From an uncultured candidate division Zixibacteria bacterium (GTDB lineage: Bacteria; Zixibacteria; MSB-5A5; GN15; FEB-12), in NCBI GenBank assembly GCA_913009765.1, contig CAJVYT010000258.1:1-6412 (forward strand): a stretch of DNA of 6,412 bases, in the 5' to 3' direction. The translations under genes and the position numbers were made by a program. The notes below the pieces were generated by a model. It had not been told where the DNA came from, searched no databases, and saw only the letters and a program-made list of their open reading frames with translations. This document shows, piece by piece, positions 1 through 6,231 of this stretch; positions within the stretch are counted from its first letter, which is position 1; every line of letters begins with the position of its first letter.

Positions 1-25
1 TTTATATGTTTTTTTTTTTTTTTTT
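1..25. other. Non-biological lead sequence with 17-T run
   Basis: Eight bases followed by 17 consecutive T (9-25) lie directly outside the P7 adapter. Illumina flow-cell oligos carry a T spacer 5' of the P7 sequence, and reads that run past the adapter end in the complementary homopolymer, so this is best read as read-through artefact. It should not be annotated as genomic. Confidence 0.9.
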
Positions 26-91
26 CAAGCAGAAGACGGCATACGAGATATATCAGTGTGACTGGAGTTCAGACGTGTGCTCTTCCGATCT
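26..91 (+). other. Illumina P7 adapter, index and read-2 primer site (artefact)
   Basis: Positions 26-49 match the P7 sequence, beginning CAAGCAGAAGACGGC. Positions 50-57 (ATATCAGT) fit an 8-base sample index. Positions 58-91 match the TruSeq read-2 primer site, ending GCTCTTCCGATCT. The adapter points into the insert, as in an intact library molecule. It adds a false in-frame tail (GRAHV) and a false stop to the leftmost gene. Genomic sequence begins at 92. Confidence 0.98.
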
Positions 92-1268
92 CCGGTTCAA
101 ATAATTCAATTCCCTCAATAATTTTGAGTCCCATATTCGGATGAGTGTTCATTTTCTGCTGTTCATCAATTGTCAATTTATCCTGTTTGTTCAAAATTGA
201 ATCGGGAACACCAATTTTACCAATATCATGCAGCGTACACCCAATTTTTAAATGATGCCGTTTTTGTTCAGACCATCTAAATTCTAAGGCTATCAGCTCG
301 GCTAATTGACGTACACGAGTTGTATGACCGGCAGTGTATGCGTCTCGTGCTTCAATAGCGTTTGCCAAAGCTAAAAATGCCTGTAAATAAGAATGCTCTA
401 AATCATGATACAGTTTGAAATTCATAAATGTTGATGCTGCCGAATTACTCAATAACATAAGAACATCAAGCTGTCCTGATGTTAAATTATCAAAACGATT
501 AATCATAACAAGATTTATAACACCCATTAATTCTTTGCGGCTGTAAATTGGCTGAGTAATCAAAGTTTTTATCTGCTGCTGTCCATCTATTTCAATTTTT
601 TCTTTTGAAATAATCGGAGTAAAAAAAGCTGATTGTTTCACTTGTGTAATAACAGATTCATCACAAATTATGTCTAAAAACCTTTTATCATCACAATCAT
701 ATACTTTGATATATTCCCCTTTTGTTTTAGGGTCTAAAGATATCAAAGAAACAGCGGTTGCAGCAAGTTCACTTTTACATGATTGTACAACTAACCGCAT
801 AAACTCTTCTTTATTTTCTTCAGTAGCTGCAGCACTCGCAACTTTCAAAAAAGCAACTTGCTCTTTTAAGGAGACATTATCCCGAATAATTTGCTGATGG
901 GACAGCCCTCGTTTAATTGTTGCCCGTAATAAATCAAGTTTGAACGGTTTGACCAAAAAATCATACGCACCCTTTTTGAGTACTTCTATAGCAGCTTCAA
1001 CTGTTGGATGAGCAGTCATGAGAATAACAACTGCATCATTATGATGTTCCTGAGCGGCATCTATTACATCAACACCGGAAAACTCGCCCATAACCAAATC
1101 AGTTAAAACAAGATCAACTTGATTGTTCTGAATGTATGTTATTCCCTTGGAGACATCTGAAAATGTATGTACATCATACTTAAATGATGAAAGTGCTTCT
1201 TTAATAATATTACAAATATACTTTTCATCATCTACAACTACAATTTGCGGTACAAAGATGTTAGACAT
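92..1268 (-). CDS. Response regulator with REC, GAF and HD-GYP domains (c-di-GMP phosphodiesterase), 3' end missing
   Basis: This is the first 392 residues of a cytoplasmic two-component response regulator predicted to hydrolyse cyclic di-GMP. Residues 6-120 form a REC domain with acidic pocket D13/D14, phospho-acceptor D57, switch T85 and K107 in a KPF motif. Residues about 145-285 look like a GAF sensor domain. From about 290 an HD-GYP domain starts, with GH at 314-315, HDIGK at 347-351 and a further metal-ligand candidate H376. Tyr at 311, where trinuclear HD-GYP enzymes have Glu, suggests the binuclear type. The HH and GYP motifs lie beyond the fragment. Codon 393 straddles the adapter junction, and everything after it is adapter translation. 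The start is supported by a purine-rich Shine-Dalgarno site. No partner histidine kinase is visible. Its gene lies 107 bp downstream of lipA on the same strand, so co-transcription is possible but unproven. Confidence 0.93.
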
Positions 1269-1275
1269 TGGGGTT

Positions 1276-1286
1276 CTTTCCTTCCT
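1276..1286 (-). promoter_or_regulatory. Ribosome binding site of the REC-GAF-HD-GYP gene
   Basis: On the minus strand an AGGAAGGAAAG stretch lies upstream of the ATG at 1268. It offers two overlapping Shine-Dalgarno registers: GGAAAG with 7 nt spacing and AGGAAGG with 11 nt spacing. It supports the chosen start. The rest of the 1269-1375 gap shows no convincing promoter or terminator. Confidence 0.7.
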
Positions 1287-1375
1287 AATACGTTCTAAAT
1301 ACTGTATCGGAGAAAATGTGTCCCCTTAAAGACCTGAATTGTAATCTGTATAAAGGTTGAGCTTGGAAAGGTATA

Positions 1376-2224
1376 TTATATCTGATCTGCCCTATACGAA
1401 GATCGAACTAAGGGAGCTGAAACAACTTTTGCAATTCCTGCATTTTCAGCAATTCGTTTCAATTCGGAAAATTCATCGGGATGATAATACTTTTTTACCG
1501 AAAGATGTCTGCTTGACGGTGCAAGATATTGACCAATGGTTAAGATTGAAACATTATGAGCATAGAGGTCATCAAATAAAATTTTCAACTGTTCTTTTGT
1601 CTCCCCTACACCTACCATAATACCGGATTTTGTTCTAATCTCAGAATTTTCAGAAACATGCTTTAATAAATTTAAAGATGTCTGATAATTTGCCTGAGGT
1701 CTGACAATCGGATACAATGATTGTACTGTCTCAAGATTATGATTAAAAATATTTGGTTTACAATCAATTATAATGCTTATAGCATTTGGAGCATGCAAAA
1801 AATCAGGTGTCAGCAATTCAATTGCGGCATGAGGAAGCAGAGAACGAATCTCTTTAACTGTTTCAGCAAAATGTACAGCTCCTCCGTCAGAAAGATCATC
1901 CCGAGTAACCGATGTAATAACAATATGTTTGAGTTTCAATTTCGCTGACATCTCTGCGACTCTTTTAGGTTCTGTGGAATCAACCGGATTAGGTAAACCG
2001 GCATCAATATCACAAAAACTGCAATTTCTCGTACATTTTGGTCCAAGAATCAAAAATGTTGCAGTTCCTCTTTCAAAACATTCTGCTCTATTCGGACAAT
2101 TAGCAGCCTGACAAACCGTTTGTACCCCATATTCCTTAATAAGTTGATTTACTTCTTTAAACTTCTCTCCCCCAACAGCTTTTATCTTTAACCAATCCGG
2201 TTTTCTCTGTTTTTTAGAAATCAT
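1376..2224 (-). CDS. lipA: Lipoyl synthase
   Basis: Radical-SAM enzyme that inserts two sulfurs into octanoyl groups on carrier proteins (GcvH and E2 subunits of 2-oxoacid dehydrogenases), making the lipoyl cofactor in the cytoplasm. The 282 residues are full length for the family. The auxiliary [4Fe-4S] cluster motif is C38, C43, C49 (CxxxxCxxxxxC), with the typical AANCPN context. The radical-SAM cluster is C64, C68, C71 (CTRNCSFC). The C-terminal RSSY motif at 274-277 supplies the serine ligand of the auxiliary cluster. TSVTRDDLSDGGA and the GIMVGVGE stretch are also family hallmarks. The start fits the usual KPDWLK N-terminus, but there is no clear Shine-Dalgarno. A sigma70-like promoter places the transcript start only about 15 nt upstream. 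No lipB or lplA is present, so the octanoyl donor enzyme is encoded elsewhere. Confidence 0.97.
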   Translation of the reverse strand: MISKKQRKPDWLKIKAVGGEKFKEVNQLIKEYGVQTVCQAANCPNRAECFERGTATFLILGPKCTRNCSFCDIDAGLPNPVDSTEPKRVAEMSAKLKLKHIVITSVTRDDLSDGGAVHFAETVKEIRSLLPHAAIELLTPDFLHAPNAISIIIDCKPNIFNHNLETVQSLYPIVRPQANYQTSLNLLKHVSENSEIRTKSGIMVGVGETKEQLKILFDDLYAHNVSILTIGQYLAPSSRHLSVKKYYHPDEFSELKRIAENAGIAKVVSAPLVRSSYRADQI

Positions 2225-2245
2225 ATTATATACTAATTTTCTGAT

Positions 2246-2274
2246 ATTTTAATTAATCACAACATTTTTATCAA
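2246..2274 (-). promoter_or_regulatory. Predicted sigma70-type promoter of lipA
   Basis: On the minus strand there is a TTGATA -35 box (2269-2274), a 17-nt spacer and a TAAAAT -10 box (2246-2251). Transcription would begin near 2239, leaving a leader of about 15 nt before the lipA ATG. The match to consensus and the exact spacing are good, but the region is AT-rich, so chance matches are possible. Confidence 0.55.
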
Positions 2275-2296
2275 CAAATTACTCTCATTTTATCAA
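2266..2296 (+). repeat. Pair of 9-bp direct repeats in the divergent intergenic region
   Basis: TTTTATCAA occurs at 2266-2274 and again at 2288-2296, start to start 22 bp, about two helical turns. The first copy overlaps the lipA -35 box and the second abuts the -10 box of the rightward gene. This position would suit a shared operator, but in such AT-rich DNA it may be chance. Confidence 0.3.
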
Positions 2297-2297
2297 G

Positions 2298-2303
2298 TAT
2301 AAT
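2298..2303 (+). promoter_or_regulatory. Candidate -10 box for the dockerin protein gene
   Basis: A perfect TATAAT lies 56 nt upstream of the rightward start codon. At 17-nt spacing the -35 position reads CAAATT, a poor match, so either an activator is needed or the box is fortuitous. Confidence 0.35.
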
Positions 2304-2348
2304 CGAAAATGCTCGATAATCAAGGAAAAGGATAAACATTTGATATTT

Positions 2349-2353
2349 AAGGA
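2349..2353 (+). promoter_or_regulatory. Ribosome binding site of the dockerin protein gene
   Basis: AAGGA sits 6 nt upstream of the ATG at 2360. It supports this start, which also places a signal peptide at the very N-terminus. Confidence 0.75.
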
Positions 2354-2359
2354 TATGCC

Positions 2360-4450
2360 ATGATACATCGGAAATTTTTCATTTTCCTCACCATAGCACT
2401 AATAACTTTTTCGGCATCAATTTGGTCAGTTGAGAAAAGTAATATCAGAATCGATAAAGTTGATAATGCGTCAACTTCAGAAATTCGTGTTCGCCCGTCA
2501 TTATCAACAGCAGATACCTGTATTGTTCGTCATGATCAAGGAATCGCATATAGGATAGGAGAATGGGTTCAAGGGAATGAACTATATAAAAGTTATTTAG
2601 ATCCATCACTTACATGTACAAATCCATACCCATATACAATTACAGAAGTTGTTATGCCATTGTGGTTTTTTTCAGGTACAACCATCTCAGTTTCAGTTGA
2701 TATTGAAAAAGTTGATTATACTAATCCCGACTGCCCATTCCCTGATACAATCATGCTGGGGATTTCATCTACTTGGAGTTATGATATTCCTGATACAACA
2801 GGTGTTTATAACATTTGGGTTCCACTTGACGAACCCATTGTAGTCAATGAACCGTTCTTTGCCGGTTTTTTTATTGGAGATATTTCAAATCCAAGTTGCA
2901 GTGTTTCAGTTATCACAGACAATGATACACTTTCAACTTGTGAATCATATAATATTTGGGATGATTCTATTGGATTTGTTGATTTAATGGATTGGGGATT
3001 TCCGGGACAACTAGTTCTCTATGCTTCGGGTGTCCCCGGTGGAAACGCTTTTGAACCAGAACCGAACGTTTCTATTATCTCTCCAAATATGAATGACAGT
3101 CTGTACAAATCAACGGAGATTTGGATAAATGAAAATTCCGGTTCATCAATAATAGATTATGTTTCATTTTCTTATGCCTCCGATTCAAACTTTGTAGAAA
3201 TCGGTAGAGATTATGACGGAACAAAAGCATTTCGTGATGGAGTTACTCCGAGTAATAATGCAGCAGGCTATAGTTATAACTGGGATTTTTCAACTGTTCC
3301 CGAAGGTACCTATACAATTCGTACTACAGCCGTTGACGCACTCGGCAGAACAGCCTCAGATGACATTACTCTCTTTTTAGAACCTACCCCTCCGATAGCT
3401 AAAATAACTACTCCATCTTTAGGTACAAATTTCTGCCCATCATTTGACATATTGATGTCTTCAAATGATGAAAATCTTTCCTCTGTCAGCTTAGCATATA
3501 AACGTTCCGAACCAAATTTTTCGGTGAATGCTCAAACATTATTATTATCTGATTTTGGAGATTATTTTTCTTCAGCAATCGCAGCCTCTTTGGCATTACA
3601 AGCATTAGCAGACCGAGGTAACGATTATTTAATGCTTAGAGGAGTTATCCCTCTTAGTCCAAGGCTTATGACGTATAGAATAGCAGAATATTTTTCGATT
3701 GTTTCAAATAACGGTGTATATGATGAAAATGTTTTTACCGGATTACAAGAATTTAATTCAACAGTTGGAAATACTTTACAAATAAACTATAAAAGAAATC
3801 CAAGTTACTTAGATTTAAGAACAGAGATTGAATTAAATGGTAATGTCGTGTTAGCCGGTATAGGCGGGACCTTTAACAATTGGGTTTTAATAGACGGTTT
3901 CAAAGGAACGGTCTCTTTGGACGGAACATATAATATCACAATCAGTAATCCGCTTAATGCACTTATTGACACGATACAGTTTAGGAACACAGCCTTTGGG
4001 TCTGATCTTTTCTTACAAGACAGTTGGCAGCCGGTAGAGATAATTATCTATTTTGGTTTACTAAACTGGGAGCCACAGTTGACTGAATTCTATATTGATA
4101 CAGATAGAACTGACGGTTGGTCATACAACTGGACTCCACCAAATTTTTGGCAGGGATATGATTACTTTATTCAATCTAAAGGTACAGACTTAACATTACT
4201 CAACGGATATGATAATACTATGCTTTCTTATGACTGCACAGAATTTTATCTTGCCGGTGATTTAAACAATGATGGTGTCACTGACATGAATGATTTAACA
4301 TATCTTATACATTATTTCACCAACCATGGTGCTCCGCCTGTTGGAGGAGATGCTCGTGCAGATACAAACTGTGACGGCTATTTGAATATTACCGACATAG
4401 TATATTATGCAAACTATATATTTGGCTTAGCACCTACCCCCTGTTATTAA
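2360..4450 (+). CDS. Secreted multidomain protein with Ig-like modules, degenerate C39-like domain and C-terminal dockerin
   Basis: A 696-residue exported protein of unknown exact role. Residues 1-23 form a signal peptide (basic MIHRK, then a hydrophobic core). Residues about 50-225 are a Cys-containing, beta-rich region I do not recognise. Residues about 235-342 look like a bacterial Ig-like domain (VSIISP ... VPEGTYTIRTTAVDALGRTASD), and a second starts near 345. Inserted into that one, residues about 399-532 resemble a C39-like papain-fold peptidase, but the expected Cys of the CGP motif is Ser404 and the expected His is Asn507, so it is probably inactive. After the insertion the Ig-like fold seems to resume (DGWSYNWTP near 585). 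Residues 633-690 are a dockerin with two Ca-binding loops: D634, N636, D638, D645 and D668, N670, D672, D679. No cohesin partner is visible. It is probably a cell-surface or extracellular adhesion or assembly protein. It is a single-gene unit closed by a strong terminator. Confidence 0.85.
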   Translation: MIHRKFFIFLTIALITFSASIWSVEKSNIRIDKVDNASTSEIRVRPSLSTADTCIVRHDQGIAYRIGEWVQGNELYKSYLDPSLTCTNPYPYTITEVVMPLWFFSGTTISVSVDIEKVDYTNPDCPFPDTIMLGISSTWSYDIPDTTGVYNIWVPLDEPIVVNEPFFAGFFIGDISNPSCSVSVITDNDTLSTCESYNIWDDSIGFVDLMDWGFPGQLVLYASGVPGGNAFEPEPNVSIISPNMNDSLYKSTEIWINENSGSSIIDYVSFSYASDSNFVEIGRDYDGTKAFRDGVTPSNNAAGYSYNWDFSTVPEGTYTIRTTAVDALGRTASDDITLFLEPTPPIAKITTPSLGTNFCPSFDILMSSNDENLSSVSLAYKRSEPNFSVNAQTLLLSDFGDYFSSAIAASLALQALADRGNDYLMLRGVIPLSPRLMTYRIAEYFSIVSNNGVYDENVFTGLQEFNSTVGNTLQINYKRNPSYLDLRTEIELNGNVVLAGIGGTFNNWVLIDGFKGTVSLDGTYNITISNPLNALIDTIQFRNTAFGSDLFLQDSWQPVEIIIYFGLLNWEPQLTEFYIDTDRTDGWSYNWTPPNFWQGYDYFIQSKGTDLTLLNGYDNTMLSYDCTEFYLAGDLNNDGVTDMNDLTYLIHYFTNHGAPPVGGDARADTNCDGYLNITDIVYYANYIFGLAPTPCY

Positions 4451-4456
4451 AATAGT

Positions 4457-4489
4457 AAAAGCCCGCTTGAATTAAGCGGGCTTTTTTTT
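4457..4489 (+). terminator. Rho-independent terminator shared by convergent genes
   Basis: A perfect 8-bp GC-rich stem, GCCCGCTT (4461-4468) with AAGCGGGC (4474-4481), has a 5-nt loop and is followed by eight T. Four A upstream can extend the stem against the T-run. It lies 6 nt after the dockerin gene stop. On the minus strand the tail is a weaker TTTTACTATTTT, so it could also end the opposing cassette. The stop codon of the minus-strand small gene (4488-4490) lies within the T-run. Confidence 0.93.
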
Positions 4490-4790
4490 ATTTTCTGCTC
4501 ATTGCTGCTGAGATTGCTCTCCTCGCCACTTGAGGTGATATATCACAAATAGAAATCAGCGTATCAACAGCTGTATCGAGATATTTTAGCCAATCTTTTT
4601 GAGGATGTTTATTTTTTAAATCATCGGTGATTTCATCAGCAATTGTCGCAATGTATTGTGCATACTGTTTTCTTTTACCAATTTTTAAAAATGGAATAAT
4701 GTACTTATTAGCCACATGTCCAAGTAATAACATACCCACTGAGCTGAGCATACCTAACCATGAGGCAGGTTGTGAAAATAGTGAATTCAT
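4488..4790 (-). CDS. Small single-span membrane protein, holin-like layout
   Basis: A 100-residue protein I cannot assign firmly. Residues about 9-35 form one transmembrane segment (GMLSSVGMLLLGH region), followed by a basic KIGKRK patch and a charged, helical soluble tail with two amphipathic stretches (about 43-60 and 65-98) ending in a SPQVARRAISAAM-type helix. Short length, one N-terminal span and a helical charged tail are the layout of LLH-type phage holins, so a holin or holin-like role is one option. A small accessory protein of a surface complex is another. AAGGAG 6 nt before the ATG is a strong ribosome site, and the gene starts only 16 bp after the larger gene's stop, so the two are surely co-transcribed. 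Its stop codon sits in the shared terminator. Confidence 0.8.
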   Translation of the reverse strand: MNSLFSQPASWLGMLSSVGMLLLGHVANKYIIPFLKIGKRKQYAQYIATIADEITDDLKNKHPQKDWLKYLDTAVDTLISICDISPQVARRAISAAMSRK

Positions 4791-4796
4791 GTAAAG

Positions 4797-4802
4797 CTCC
4801 TT
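4797..4802 (-). promoter_or_regulatory. Ribosome binding site of the small membrane protein gene
   Basis: A perfect AAGGAG on the minus strand, 6 nt before the ATG at 4790. The A-rich stretch before it follows directly from the TAA stop of the upstream gene, so terminating ribosomes are delivered next to it. Confidence 0.85.
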
Positions 4803-4806
4803 TTTT

Positions 4807-6231
4807 TTACCAGCTTATTTGCCAGCTTGTTGTTTGAGGTATAGTTATGCGTTGACGCATAACTATACCGTCTTTTTTGGCAATTGTTATTTCATACAGT
4901 TGTCCTGATGGACTTAAAGAATCAGAAGGTATCAAATCTAAATAAAAATATCCAAGTGAATCTGAAACCGTGCTGACTTTGAAAGGCGAAACTATCAGCT
5001 CTCCTGAACGAGCGACTCCTCCGGGCAACGATGCTGTAATAGTTGCATGCGGTTCAGGGTTGCCGTTGATGTCATAGATATATGCATACGCTCGGCATAA
5101 GTTTGGTTGTGACGGCTGCCCCGGGTCAAATGTATATCCAAAAAGCAAATCTTCACCTGCACCGGTGACAACAATTGTATCAAAAGCATTAAAAATATAG
5201 CCTGAAGCATTGGCGGCAAGAAGATAATTCCCGGGGTCAAGATTAAATAGAAGTTCTCCATTTATATTTGAACGACCGGTTGCGATAAGAACTGTTTGGT
5301 CCAAATTTCTCATATATGCTGATACTGCCGGAACGGGAACATTGCTTGCCGAATCAATTACTGTTATTTTGTAAGCATAGATTCCGGCACCATTACTATT
5401 TAGAGAATCCAAGATGATATTAACTGAATCCTGTATATCGGTCAGTTCTGATGCATCGATATCATTACCACTCCCTGCTCCGCCTGCTTCTGCTTTGATA
5501 CCGTTGCCTGTTCCGGTACTAATAGCATATAAGCCGTTCCCTCCTTGTGTTGATTCAAGATACATTCCATGCCCGCTTGATGATTGTGAACTGGCATAGA
5601 TTGCTGACCCCTCGGGATTGCTGATAAATAATTGTTTTAACTCAAGTTGAAAATTTGACTCCCCGTCAACTAACGCCTCCAATGAGTCAGCTGCTTTAGA
5701 GTCATTTGAAACAGACAAAACATTAGCTTTAGCATTTACCGAATCGGCAGACGGGTCAAAAGTCGACCGACTTGAAATAAGTGTATCGAGATTATCTAAG
5801 CGAGTATTATAATCAGCACCGATATAAAGCTGAAATGTTCCGCTATGCACAGTTGTTAAACCTAATGAAATATCTTTCACCGATAACAACCATGAGTAGA
5901 CACCGTTAGAAGGACTCGCACCGTCAATATCAGCAACAGCAACACCATACGAATAACAGGTGCCGATATTTGTTTGTGCCTGACTGACAATATTACTGTT
6001 ATTTCCTAATACTGTTGTGCTGTATGCTACGGCACCCTCGGGATAAAATGTAATAATACCGATAGAATCGGCGGTATCAATGTCTGTCAAACTGCCGAGC
6101 GAATCTAATATAAAAAAGTTCATTGTTAAACTGTCAGAACCGGCACTACCTGAATTATTTACGACATTCGCCTTGTTCTTCGGTGTGATACAAATTAATA
6201 ATAAAAGCAAAACCATAAGAAACTGTTTCAT
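4807..6231 (-). CDS. Exported repeat protein with carboxypeptidase-regulatory-like C-terminal domains (surface or tail-fibre-like)
   Basis: A 474-residue protein of unknown function, counted from the ATG at 6231. That start is chosen over an upstream ATG at 6252 because AAGGAG lies 6 nt before it and it places MKQF and a Leu-rich signal peptide core (residues 1-16) at the terminus. Residues about 23-137 are a beta-rich domain. A NLDTLISSRSTFDP linker follows near 146, as seen in phage tail and related fibrous proteins. Residues 208-250 hold four short G-x-G-hydrophobic-Tyr repeats. Residues about 286-365 and 378-468 look like two carboxypeptidase-regulatory-like beta-sandwich domains (VPVPAVSAYM ... 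GRSNINGELLFNLDPGNYLL; NGNPEPHATITASLPGG ... DSLGYFYLDL). There is no clear lipobox. Its start overlaps the stop of the preceding gene, and the next gene follows after 16 bp, so it is the middle of an operon. A perfect hairpin lies in the last 65 nt. Confidence 0.8.
   Translation of the reverse strand: MKQFLMVLLLLLICITPKNKANVVNNSGSAGSDSLTMNFFILDSLGSLTDIDTADSIGIITFYPEGAVAYSTTVLGNNSNIVSQAQTNIGTCYSYGVAVADIDGASPSNGVYSWLLSVKDISLGLTTVHSGTFQLYIGADYNTRLDNLDTLISSRSTFDPSADSVNAKANVLSVSNDSKAADSLEALVDGESNFQLELKQLFISNPEGSAIYASSQSSSGHGMYLESTQGGNGLYAISTGTGNGIKAEAGGAGSGNDIDASELTDIQDSVNIILDSLNSNGAGIYAYKITVIDSASNVPVPAVSAYMRNLDQTVLIATGRSNINGELLFNLDPGNYLLAANASGYIFNAFDTIVVTGAGEDLLFGYTFDPGQPSQPNLCRAYAYIYDINGNPEPHATITASLPGGVARSGELIVSPFKVSTVSDSLGYFYLDLIPSDSLSPSGQLYEITIAKKDGIVMRQRITIPQTTSWQISW
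4838..4869. repeat. Perfect 14-bp inverted repeat, 4-nt loop, within coding sequence
   Basis: GGTATAGTTATGCG (4838-4851) and CGCATAACTATACC (4856-4869) are exact reverse complements around TTGA. On the minus strand it encodes a stretch near the C-terminus of the repeat protein (residues about 455-465) and ends 29 nt before the stop codon region. On the plus strand it is followed after 3 nt by six T (4873-4878), resembling a low-GC intrinsic terminator for rightward or antisense transcripts. On the minus strand there is no T-run. Confidence 0.9.
5482..5610 (-). repeat. Short protein-level repeats (11-12 residues) in the exported protein
   Basis: Four consecutive units read GSAIYASSQSSS, GHGMYLESTQG, GNGLYAISTGT and GNGIKAEAGGA: a G-x-G-hydrophobic-Tyr core, then a small polar stretch. 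The DNA copies are diverged, so this is an old amplification kept at protein level. Such Gly/Ser-rich units are typical of fibrous beta structures in tail fibres and surface proteins. Confidence 0.65.

Noticed and set aside
69..91. C-terminal residues GRAHV and the stop codon of the leftmost frame
   Set aside because: They are translated from adapter sequence; the biological frame runs off the fragment at 92.
1269..1375. Terminator or promoter between lipA and the response-regulator gene
   Set aside because: Only wobble-paired, weak inverted repeats and poor -35/-10 matches were found, so no call is made.
670..1948. Several plus-strand open frames opposite the HD-GYP and lipA genes
   Set aside because: All lie antisense to well-supported conserved genes and show no family features.
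4810..4828. CCAGCTT repeated 12 bp apart
   Set aside because: Explained by the coding sequence of a WQISW-like C-terminus; too short to be meaningful.
4807..5300. Possible diversity-generating retroelement variable region at the 3' end of the fibre-like gene
   Set aside because: No second template copy, no adenine-biased substitutions and no reverse transcriptase are in view.
6180..6231. Lipoprotein signal (Cys after the Leu-rich core) in the exported protein
   Set aside because: The residue before Cys is Ile, not Gly, Ala or Ser, so the lipobox is not met; an ordinary signal peptide or membrane anchor is more likely.
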